Origin: DRQF01 sp964559135 | GTDB taxonomy: Bacteria > Planctomycetota > GCA-002687715 > DRQF01 | Direction: 5' to 3' | Length of the DNA stretch: 22,479 nucleotides | Assembly (NCBI GenBank): GCA_964559135.1 | Contig: CAZLGG010000066.1 | Coordinates: 1-22,479, forward strand | Shown here: one piece after another, positions 16,928 to 22,479 of the stretch | Layout of the letters: every line of letters begins with the position of its first letter | Numbering within the stretch: the first letter of the stretch is position 1 | Position numbers and translations under genes: made by a program | Notes under the pieces: model-generated | Database searches by the model: none | What the model was told of the DNA's origin: nothing | What the model saw: the letters and a program-made list of their open reading frames with translations, nothing else

Positions 16928-18279
16928 CAAACGAGTTCGGCAAAAAGAGTGAGAGCCGTCACGTCCGTCACACGCACTCTCACGAACTGGCCGGTGAAAT
17001 CGCGTTCGGCGGAGAAGACGACGATCCAGTTCTGGCTCGTCCGGCCGAACCACTTGGACGCGTCGCGTTTCGACGGTCCTTCCACCAGGATGGTGTGTTC
17101 GGTGCCGACCCTTTCCCGGTGGAGCCTCTCGGAGATCGTTCGCTGCCGGGCCAGAAGGATCTGGTTGCGCTCCTCCTTCACCGCCTGCGGCACGTCGTCC
17201 GGCATGGATCGGCTGGCCTTCGTCCCGCTGCGATCGCTGTACTTGAACACGAACGAGGTCTGAAAGCCTATGTCCTCTTGTAACTGGACCGAGGCTTGGA
17301 AGTCCTCGTCGGTCTCACCGGGAAAGCCGACGATCCAGTCCGTCGCCAACGACATGTCGGGCACGATGCGCCGGACCATATCCATCGTACGGCGATAGCT
17401 CTCCACGTCGTGACCTCGATTCATGATCTTCAGCATGCGGTCCGAACCGCTCTGCACGGGGAGGTGAAGATATCGGCTGTGGACGGGATGGTCCCGGATG
17501 ACGCGCATCAACGTCTCGTCGATGTGGGTGGGGTGAGAGGTGATGAATTGAAGGCGTCCGAGCCCCGGGATGGCTTCGAGACGCTGAAGGAGCGTCGCCA
17601 GAGTCTCGCCTCGATTGAGATCCAAACCATAGGTGTTGACCCGCTGGCCGAGAAGAGTCACCTGTTGAACACCGTCGTCCACGAGGGCGCGTACTTCCCT
17701 CTCGATTTCCTCGGGCGGGCGGCTGCGTTCCCTCCCCTGGGTGAACGGCACGATGCAAAACGTGCAGAACTTGTCGCACCCTCGCATCACGGTGACGTAG
17801 GCCTGGTGACGCACTGGCCTCGCGTGGATGTCCCGTTCGTAGACCACTTCGCCCTGATCGAGAGCGACGACTCGGTCCTGATGCTCGATGTCCGCCAGAA
17901 AATCCGCAATCTCTTCGAAGCGGGAGGTCCCCACGACGAGGTCCACGTGAGGCGCGCGCTCGAAGATGCGCTCCTTTTGATTCTGGGCCATGCAGCCCAT
18001 GACGCCGATGACCAGATCGGGGCGTTCCTTCTTCAACCGTTTGAGGTGGCCCAGCCGACCGTAGATCCGCTCCTCGGCGTGCTCGCGGACGGCACAGGTG
18101 TAGTAGAGCACGACGTCGGCCTCTTCCGGGCGCTCCGCCCGCGACCAACCGGCGCGGCCGAGCCGTCCCACCACCAGCTCCGCGTCGTTCTTGTTCATCT
18201 GGCAGCCGAAATCCTCCATGAAGACACGCTTGCCCTCGAGATGGCGGAGGCGGTCGGTATCGGTCTTGGAAGCGGTCAT
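16927..18279 (-). CDS. miaB: tRNA-2-methylthio-N6-dimethylallyladenosine synthase MiaB
   Basis: MiaB is a radical-SAM methylthiotransferase that adds a methylthio group to isopentenyl-adenosine 37 of tRNAs reading U-starting codons. The 450-residue protein has all three parts: the N-terminal UPF0004 domain with three cluster cysteines (C26 in GCQMN, C62 in YTCAVRE, C96 in GCMAQ), the radical-SAM CxxxCxxC motif (C168, C172, C175, in RGCDKFCTFCIVP) and a C-terminal TRAM-like region (about 385-450). The GCQMN, GCMAQ and GRERSR motifs favour MiaB over RimO or MtaB. ATG 18279 is preferred to the upstream in-frame start at 18330 because AAGGAG lies five bases before it. It is followed by ribD through a TGATG junction. 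Confidence 0.97.
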   Translation of the reverse strand: MTASKTDTDRLRHLEGKRVFMEDFGCQMNKNDAELVVGRLGRAGWSRAERPEEADVVLYYTCAVREHAEERIYGRLGHLKRLKKERPDLVIGVMGCMAQNQKERIFERAPHVDLVVGTSRFEEIADFLADIEHQDRVVALDQGEVVYERDIHARPVRHQAYVTVMRGCDKFCTFCIVPFTQGRERSRPPEEIEREVRALVDDGVQQVTLLGQRVNTYGLDLNRGETLATLLQRLEAIPGLGRLQFITSHPTHIDETLMRVIRDHPVHSRYLHLPVQSGSDRMLKIMNRGHDVESYRRTMDMVRRIVPDMSLATDWIVGFPGETDEDFQASVQLQEDIGFQTSFVFKYSDRSGTKASRSMPDDVPQAVKEERNQILLARQRTISERLHRERVGTEHTILVEGPSKRDASKWFGRTSQNWIVVFSAERDFTGQFVRVRVTDVTALTLFAELV

Positions 18280-18301
18280 GGAGTCTCCTTTGCGAAGCCC
18301 G

Positions 18302-18330
18302 ATTGTAGACCGGCCCTCAGCGCCCCCCAA
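18302..18330 (-). promoter_or_regulatory. Probable sigma-70-type promoter of miaB-ribD
   Basis: On the minus strand, TTGGGG (18325-18330) and TACAAT (18302-18307) are separated by exactly 17 bases. The -10 matches the consensus at five of six positions and the -35 at three of six, including TTG. Transcription would begin near 18295 and leave a leader of about 16 bases carrying the AAGGAG of miaB. Confidence 0.5.
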
Positions 18331-18440
18331 GATGTCGGCGCACGGGAGCGCCGTGGGGACGCTCGGGGCCGGTCGTAAAACATCGCTTACGTTTCTCGTG
18401 CCCCCGGTGGGGAGGCAGCACCGGCAGTTCGCACCGCAAA

Positions 18441-18470
18441 GCCTTGAAAGCGCACGCCTTGGAAGCGCAC
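18441..18470. repeat. Tandem 15-base direct repeat, two copies
   Basis: GCCTTGAAAGCGCAC (18441-18455) is followed directly by GCCTTGGAAGCGCAC (18456-18470), differing at one base. It lies inside the structured non-coding stretch upstream of the methyltransferase gene. As a multiple of three it would encode a repeated KAHAL/EAHAE-like peptide if translated from TTG 18444, but nothing else supports coding. Confidence 0.6.
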
Positions 18471-18580
18471 GCGGAAAAAAAGTCCGAATGGTACGGGCGT
18501 TGCGATAGGGGAAGACGTGTCCCGGCCTTGGGGTCGGAACACTTGGCTTTTAGCAAGCCGGAGCAAGTGTTGGGTGATAC

Positions 18581-18620
18581 GGAAGGGAGTGTTCCTCGGA
18601 ACGCTCCCTTCCTTTTTCTT
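18581..18620 (+). terminator. Strong intrinsic terminator
   Basis: A 14-bp stem pairs 18581-18594 with 18599-18612 around the tetraloop CTCG, with a single G-T wobble (18590/18603) and no mismatch. It is followed by TTTTTCTT (18613-18620). The T-run exists only on the plus strand, so it ends plus-strand transcription, although no plus-strand gene lies directly upstream. It sits 137 bases before the methyltransferase start. Confidence 0.85.
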
Positions 18621-18693
18621 CCTCGCTCCCCGCCGGATCCTCGGAGCCGGGCCCCCATCCCCCCACCTCGGGGCCTTCCTCCTCCCCCTGACC

Positions 18694-18699
18694 TATATT
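18694..18699 (+). promoter_or_regulatory. Possible -10 element of the methyltransferase gene
   Basis: TATATT lies 58 bases before ATG 18757 and downstream of the terminator, so it could serve the methyltransferase gene independently. No good -35 sequence is found at 16-18 bases upstream. Confidence 0.25.
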
Positions 18700-18756
18700 G
18701 AGATCGAAGCGTCCGAGGCATCGGACCGCGCGAACCATCCCGGAGAGAAGACGCCC

Positions 18757-19527
18757 ATGACCGACACGCCCAAAGAGTCCTCCCGCATCCACGACGCGGG
18801 GCGTTCGACGTCGAAGGAGATCGACTATCGCCGGGGCGTGGCCGCCTACTTCGAATCCAGCCAGGGCGCCACGATCGAGAAACTGGAGAACTTCACCAAA
18901 TACGTCCCGCGGCAGGTTCTCACCCGTTTCATCACGCGATTCGAATTGGTGCGAGAGGTGCTCGAGGTGCAAGGCTCCATCGTGGAATGCGGCGTCTACT
19001 TGGGAGGCGGGCTGATGAGCCTCGCCCAGGCCAGCGCCATCCTGGAACCCCTCAACTACCAGAGAAAGGTGATTGGCTTCGACACCTTCGAGGGCTTCCC
19101 GTCCACATCGGACGAAGACCGGACGGCGACGTCGCCCCACGCGAAGGAAGGGGGCCTGGCCAGCCATGCCGAGGATGACATTCGAGAGGCCATTCGGCTG
19201 TTCGACCAGAACCGGTTCCTCAACCACATCGGGAAGGTGGACCTCGTACGGGGAGACGTCATCCAAACCATCCCTCGTTTCCTCGAAGACGCACCGCACA
19301 CCGTGGTGAGCTTGCTCTACCTGGACATGGATCTCTACGAGCCGACGCGGGCCGCCCTGGAAGCGTTCCTTCCTCGGATGCCGCGGGGCGCCGTCCTCGC
19401 CTTCGATGAGTTGAATCTGGAGAACTGGCCCGGAGAGACCCTTGCCGTGATGGACGCCGTGGGTCTCCATGAACTGGAAATCCGGCGATTCCCCTTCGAC
19501 CCGACCCTTTCCTACGCGGTCCTCTGA
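18757..19527 (+). CDS. TylF/MycF-type O-methyltransferase
   Basis: A 256-residue SAM-dependent methyltransferase of the macrocin (TylF/MycF) family, metal-dependent enzymes that methylate sugar hydroxyls in antibiotics and, in other bacteria, probably glycans. Visible motifs: VECGVYLGGGLMSLAQ (about 76-91, SAM loop), GFDTFEGFP (107-115), RGDV (165-168), YLDMDLYEPT (188-197) with D190 and D192, and FDELN (216-220) with D217 as a likely metal ligand. ATG 18757 is chosen because homology begins after it and GGAGAG lies about 10 bases upstream; the frame is open 80 codons further upstream, but through the terminator and a non-coding-looking stretch. No antibiotic cluster surrounds it, so a surface-glycan substrate is a reasonable guess given the other envelope genes. 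It converges with the prepilin gene, 34 bases away. Confidence 0.92.
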   Translation: MTDTPKESSRIHDAGRSTSKEIDYRRGVAAYFESSQGATIEKLENFTKYVPRQVLTRFITRFELVREVLEVQGSIVECGVYLGGGLMSLAQASAILEPLNYQRKVIGFDTFEGFPSTSDEDRTATSPHAKEGGLASHAEDDIREAIRLFDQNRFLNHIGKVDLVRGDVIQTIPRFLEDAPHTVVSLLYLDMDLYEPTRAALEAFLPRMPRGAVLAFDELNLENWPGETLAVMDAVGLHELEIRRFPFDPTLSYAVL

Positions 19528-19561
19528 GGCGAGCGATCGCGTCGGCGCGTTCCGGCGCGGA

Positions 19562-20191
19562 TCAGAGGTCTTCCCAGGCGATCCCCCTCACGGCCTCCAC
19601 AGGGGAGTCGGGCCCCACGACCAGAAGATCCGGGTCCTCGCCCCACAGGGTGGCTTCGAGGTGGCCGGTGACCCCATTCAGATAGACCACGGCCAGGTAC
19701 TGGCCGTGGTGAGGGATCTCACCGTTCACGATGGGCTTATTGCAAGCGATGATGGTCTTGCTGGCCCCGGCCTGAGTCGTCCGCCCGACACGAAATTCCT
19801 TGTCCGCCTGGTTGCGTCCGGTGTAGCTGATGTTCTCGGCGTTCACCCACTCTTCGAGAACTTCTTCGTCGTCGGTGAGGGGCGGCGCCGAAAGGGACGG
19901 GCAAAAGAAGATCTGGGCATTGTTCTTCGTCTTCTCGAGGAAGGGCTTGCCCCAGATCGCGAGGAGAAAATCCGGCCCGGACTGGGACGGCAGCCGCCGC
20001 TTCTTCTCCTCGTAACGCTTCAGATGGAAGTAGATCTGACTGAGGTTGTCTTCCGACTTCGCCAGCTCGGCGTCGCGCTGGGCGGCGATGAAACGGGTCA
20101 CACCCCAGCTCGCCAGGAGCAGAATGATGGTGATGACGACCAACAGCTCGATGAGAGTGAAACCGCCGGAAGCACGTGGAGTCTTGATCAT
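19562..20191 (-). CDS. Prepilin-type (pseudopilin-like) protein
   Basis: A 209-residue protein with a class III signal: a short basic leader, then the prepilin peptidase site GG|FTLIELLVVI (cleavage after Gly10; Glu15 is Glu5 of the mature protein) and a hydrophobic helix to about residue 33. The remainder is a globular domain with a helix (about 38-60) and a beta-rich end. A segment with HHGQYLAVVYLNG near 172-184 loosely recalls the H...DG motif of DUF1559 and GspG-like proteins of Planctomycetes. Such proteins are minor pilins or type II secretion pseudopilins. No secretion ATPase or prepilin peptidase is nearby, so it may be an orphan substrate of a system encoded elsewhere. The Shine-Dalgarno sequence is weak. 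The secreted IPT-like gene lies upstream on the same strand. Confidence 0.88.
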   Translation of the reverse strand: MIKTPRASGGFTLIELLVVITIILLLASWGVTRFIAAQRDAELAKSEDNLSQIYFHLKRYEEKKRRLPSQSGPDFLLAIWGKPFLEKTKNNAQIFFCPSLSAPPLTDDEEVLEEWVNAENISYTGRNQADKEFRVGRTTQAGASKTIIACNKPIVNGEIPHHGQYLAVVYLNGVTGHLEATLWGEDPDLLVVGPDSPVEAVRGIAWEDL

Positions 20192-20296
20192 GAATCGTCT
20201 CGCAGAGAGGCCTGGACTCGCGGGGCCATAGCATAACGCGAGAGGCGACGAGACGGAAAGGTTTCGATTCGATGCGGCGCCGCGGATGTCAGGACC

Positions 20297-20416
20297 TCAC
20301 AGGACAGCCGTCGCCACATACCCCTCGCGGGACGAGAACGTCCACACTCCATGAGAAACTCCGTCCCCGGTCTCCGGGTCCTTCTGCGTGGGGATGGGGG
20401 CCTCGAGAGTCAGTCC
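20297..20416 (-). pseudogene. Coding-like continuation of the secreted protein in the -1 frame
   Basis: In the -1 frame relative to the upstream gene, 39 codons from 20416 to 20300 read GLTLEAPIPTQKDPETGDGV (first 20 residues), continue SHGVWTFSSREGYVATAVL and end at TGA 20297-20299. The residue mix and GC-rich third positions (about 77%, by hand) look like real coding, while the same frame further upstream does not. Re-reading base 20416 would join this to the Pro before the annotated stop at 20410-20412. It is therefore probably the original C-terminus cut off by a one-base deletion, a sequencing indel, or less likely a programmed frameshift. Confidence 0.5.
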
Positions 20417-21738
20417 GGGAGGACCCACATGGAGTGGCGTCGGGACACGTTGCCCGCGGTGGTCGTGATTTCGAGGACCGTGCGTTGACCGACGGTGGTT
20501 CCCGGCGGAAGCGGCGGCAGGGACACCGCCAGCCGGGCATCGTCGATGACGGAGCTCGTCAGTGCGACGAAATTCCCATGGGCGCCGAGATCTCCCTTGA
20601 CGGTCACACGGGGCTCCGTCGGAGATCCGAATCCGGTGCCGGTGAGGATCACCGTGGCGCCGCTGGAAGCGTAATAGGGGAATCCCGAGAACACCTCCAA
20701 TGACTTCGGTGCGTCGAGCACCGTGACCGGAAGGGACTCCCGGCCGTCGGTCTCGCTCTTCAGCTTGATGACGGCGTTGCGCACCAAGGGCCGTTTCAAA
20801 ATCACTTCCGCGAACCTGTAGGGAGCCGCCACGACCCCCTTTCCCAACACGTTTCCCGTGGCCGCATCACGGATCGAGATCACGTGACCTTGCTCATAGG
20901 CCACCCTCACCCTCTGAAGCCCCGTCCAGGCGAGATGGCCGACGAACATGGGGCGTCGTCCCGCATGGGAAGCGTCCCCTTCTCGGACGAATTCCAGGGC
21001 TCCGTTGCGGGAACGAATGGTCGCCACTCGACGCCGCCGGATGTCGGTGAACATGCACCGAACCGCCACGCGTCCGAAGTAGGGATAAAAGCCTCGGACG
21101 ACCCAAAGGCCCTCATCGCTATGAGCCGCGATGTCCAGGGGAATGTCCGAGGAGATCGCATCCGGGAGACCGTCCCCATCCGAATCCACGTAGCGGCGAA
21201 TCTCGCCATGGGTGGCCTCGACCACCCAAAGGCTCCCATAGACCACCTCGGGAAACAGGTAGTATTCTCCCGGTGGAGCATCGGCGATCAGCGGGGTGAA
21301 GGTCACGGACGATGCGGGGGCGCCTTCCGGCCAGGCGCCGAAGAGGACGCGCGAGACGCCGTTGGCCGTGAGGCCAGCCACCACGAGACCCACTTCGTCG
21401 AAGAGTTGATTCGGCAGCGTGCCGGTGAGGACCCGGGCCACCGAGAGAGACCACACCTTCGCCAGCCCCGTATCGATGCCGCATTGAGACGAATTGCTCA
21501 AGGCCGCCAACGTCCCATCTTCCGCATAGCGCCACACCATGTATCCGTGAATGAGGACATCCCCTGTCGAAATCGGCCCCCCGCCGAGCATCCCTCGATC
21601 GATCTGGGCCAGCTCCGGGGCCGAGCTCGCTGCCGGGAAACTCAACAAATTCGCATACCACGCCGGGAGCGGCGTCTGCGCCGGGCAGAGATGAATCAAG
21701 AACAGGGCGATGACGATGGTTCGGATGGACGTCTTCAT
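20410..21738 (-). CDS. Secreted protein with C-terminal IPT/TIG-like domain
   Basis: A 442-residue protein with a signal peptide (MKTSIRTIVIALFLIHLCPAQ, cleavage probably after Ala20). The middle shows repeated beta-type segments, possibly propeller-like, and an Asp-rich DSDGDGLPDA motif resembling a calcium-binding thrombospondin type 3 loop. The last 95 residues read like an IPT/TIG immunoglobulin-like domain (ATVILTGTGFGSPTEPRVTV). I do not recognise the whole family. ATG 21738 is preferred over an in-frame start 22 codons upstream because the signal peptide begins there and AAGGAA lies about 8 bases before it. The frame ends at TGA 20410, but 39 coding-like codons continue in the -1 frame, so the C-terminus may be truncated. 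A near-identical stretch appears at the right edge, implying a paralogue. It follows a 57-residue gene on the same strand. Confidence 0.8.
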   Translation of the reverse strand: MKTSIRTIVIALFLIHLCPAQTPLPAWYANLLSFPAASSAPELAQIDRGMLGGGPISTGDVLIHGYMVWRYAEDGTLAALSNSSQCGIDTGLAKVWSLSVARVLTGTLPNQLFDEVGLVVAGLTANGVSRVLFGAWPEGAPASSVTFTPLIADAPPGEYYLFPEVVYGSLWVVEATHGEIRRYVDSDGDGLPDAISSDIPLDIAAHSDEGLWVVRGFYPYFGRVAVRCMFTDIRRRRVATIRSRNGALEFVREGDASHAGRRPMFVGHLAWTGLQRVRVAYEQGHVISIRDAATGNVLGKGVVAAPYRFAEVILKRPLVRNAVIKLKSETDGRESLPVTVLDAPKSLEVFSGFPYYASSGATVILTGTGFGSPTEPRVTVKGDLGAHGNFVALTSSVIDDARLAVSLPPLPPGTTVGQRTVLEITTTAGNVSRRHSMWVLPD

Positions 21739-21766
21739 GACGAGGTTCCTTCTCCCGGCTCGACGA

Positions 21767-21940
21767 TTAGAGAGCCTTGAATTCTTCGATGCGGGCCGTG
21801 ACATACGCGTGCGCCGCTTCGTATTGCCGCTCCTTGACCAGCTTCGCCTTCAGGTCGTCGGCGGCGCGCTGCTGTTCCACCTCGGACAACGCCAGCTCGG
21901 AGAGGTCCGAGAGCTTCTGGCAAATCTGGGCATACTTCAT
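21767..21940 (-). CDS. Small helical protein, 57 residues, unknown function
   Basis: A short ORF with an excellent ribosome-binding site: AAGGAG six bases before ATG 21940. The protein is charged and almost entirely helical, with no signal or membrane segment, so probably cytoplasmic. The C-terminal half (LKAKLVKERQYEAAHAY then VTARIEEF) faintly resembles the UVR motif of UvrB, UvrC and McsA (E-x-x-Y/F-E-x-A followed by R and I), but the match is weak. It ends 28 bases before the start of the secreted IPT-like gene and probably shares its transcript. Upstream in-frame codons are available to 22000, but lack a ribosome-binding site. Confidence 0.65.
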   Translation of the reverse strand: MKYAQICQKLSDLSELALSEVEQQRAADDLKAKLVKERQYEAAHAYVTARIEEFKAL

Positions 21941-22080
21941 TTCGTACTCCTTAGCCAAAGACAAGACGGTACACTCCGCACTTCGAGCTCCTGAGGCCAA
22001 GTCATCAATAGGATGAACATAGGGCTAAAGCATGATCTTGCCGCTACCACGGTCATAAACAGCCGGGGGGCTGGGCGGGA

Positions 22081-22383
22081 TCAAACTCTGGGCGACATGG
22101 GGCTCTCGGTCAGGGGGATCATGATGCCCGTGGTCGTGTCGAACGTCGCCGCACCCAGGACACACACCCGTGAACTGATGCCGAAATCCCCAAGAGTCGA
22201 CAACGGGAGTTGGGGGCCATTGAGGGCGAATTGTTCCGCCAACGTCAAAACACCGCGAACGTTGGCGATCTTCGCCGCGCTTTCGGATGGCGTCAGGCCA
22301 GGAAAGGCAACGTCGAGCGAGGCGGTGAACAATCGCAGCTCGGTTTGGGCGCTCACGGTCGAGGCCAATAGAAGGAGAATCAA
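22081..22383 (-). CDS. Short secreted ORF, possibly with a degraded start
   Basis: A 100-residue reading frame beginning at TTG with a signal-peptide-like N-terminus (MILLLLASTVSAQ) followed by about 87 polar residues and no recognisable domain. No Shine-Dalgarno sequence precedes TTG, and no ATG or GTG is available before the in-frame TAG at 22447-22449. Either TTG is the true start or the gene has lost its 5' end. It lies between a paralogous fragment at the window edge and the 57-residue gene, on the same strand. It is hypothetical and may be a decayed gene. Confidence 0.4.
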   Translation of the reverse strand: MILLLLASTVSAQTELRLFTASLDVAFPGLTPSESAAKIANVRGVLTLAEQFALNGPQLPLSTLGDFGISSRVCVLGAATFDTTTGIMIPLTESPMSPRV

Positions 22384-22446
22384 GACTCGAAGGGCCGAGG
22401 GACGGTTTGATGGGGGAAAACCTCGGCCGGCCTGGGGGGCCCCCTC

Positions 22447-22479
22447 CTATCGGGAATGGCCGGCGAACATGGGTCGTCG
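22447..22479 (-). pseudogene. Edge fragment similar to the secreted IPT-like protein
   Basis: The last 33 bases, read on the minus strand from the window edge, give RRPMFAGHSR and then TAG. The first eight codons match RRPMFVGH inside the secreted protein (around 20937-20960), with 22 of 24 bases identical. The match stops just before the TAG. It may be the end of a truncated paralogue that continues beyond the window. Confidence 0.4.

Larger units (their letters stand above)
18361..18620 (+). ncRNA. Structured non-coding element ending in an intrinsic terminator (unclassified)
   Basis: The 477-base gap between miaB and the methyltransferase gene (18280-18756) contains no convincing protein gene. 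On the plus strand it has: an inverted repeat CCGGTG / CACCGG (18404-18409, 18419-18424); a 15-base tandem repeat (18441-18470); a hairpin pairing 18517-18527 with 18532-18542 (one mismatch, one wobble); a second pairing AACACTTG / CAAGTGTT (18538-18545, 18564-18571), which shares bases with the first and so excludes it; and a terminator. GGAACAC (18536-18542) could also pair with GTGTTCC inside the terminator's 5' arm (18589-18595). It could be a terminated small RNA or an attenuator-type leader of the methyltransferase gene. I matched no known riboswitch class and found no clear promoter. Confidence 0.4.

Noticed and set aside
16928..17053. An upstream start for ribD inside miaB
   Set aside because: The extra 42 residues are an alternate frame of the miaB C-terminus and are not part of RibD; ATG 16927 has homology and the TGATG junction.
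18431..18447. A GCAAAGCC string resembling part of the cyclic-di-GMP (GEMM-I) riboswitch
   Set aside because: Only this short string matches; the GGTAGC/GGTTACC helix and the other conserved segments of the class are missing.
18444..18701. A possible 85-codon plus-strand gene starting at TTG
   Set aside because: It runs through the terminator, has no ribosome-binding site and ends in a low-complexity Pro/Arg-rich stretch.
20328..20345. A third copy of the palindrome seen at 33-50 and 86-103
   Set aside because: It matches at about 15 of 18 bases, keeps only a 5-bp stem and lies within the coding-like -1 frame segment, so chance is likely.

Overview
The window is a high-GC bacterial chromosome segment, packed with housekeeping and envelope genes. 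A lipoprotein, signal peptides, a type IV pilin-like prepilin, YajC and an S46 peptidase point to a Gram-negative-type envelope. A membrane protein with two von Willebrand domains and a glutamine-amidotransferase-like segment, plus a prepilin with a long C-terminal domain, would fit Planctomycetota or another environmental lineage. That placement is a guess; no rRNA or other decisive marker is present.

Layout: (1) 1-133, downstream spacer with two copies of a small inverted repeat. (2) 134-3630, minus strand: mnmA (tRNA 2-thiolation) followed by a double-VWA membrane protein whose GTG start overlaps the mnmA stop. (3) 3726-4446, plus strand: yajC and yraN. (4) 4451-6604, minus: a GT4 glycosyltransferase with a long coiled-coil tail. 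(5) 6882-10969, plus: a very large membrane protein with a sulfatase/alkaline-phosphatase-superfamily domain, coupled by an ATGA overlap to a low-molecular-weight protein tyrosine phosphatase. Both (4) and (5) look like surface-glycan functions. (6) 10990-15551, minus: a TPR lipoprotein with an HEXXH motif, then an S46 dipeptidyl peptidase with an Arg at the position that sets DPP11-type acidic specificity; together they suggest periplasmic protein breakdown. (7) 15818-18279, minus: miaB-ribD, coupled by a TGATG overlap, with a recognisable promoter. (8) 18280-18756: a 477-base spacer holding a strong intrinsic terminator, alternative hairpins and a tandem repeat. (9) 18757-19524, plus: a TylF-like O-methyltransferase. 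(10) 19562-22479, minus: a prepilin, a secreted protein with an IPT/TIG-like end, a 57-residue protein, a short secreted ORF, and at the edge a sequence nearly identical to part of the secreted protein.

The points most worth a second look are the structured non-coding element upstream of the methyltransferase, the coding-like continuation of the secreted protein in the -1 frame past its stop, the paralogous fragment at the right edge, the HEXXH lipoprotein, and the four-part sulfatase-like protein paired with a phosphatase. I found no CRISPR array, intact insertion sequence, tRNA or rRNA, and no clear new defence system.
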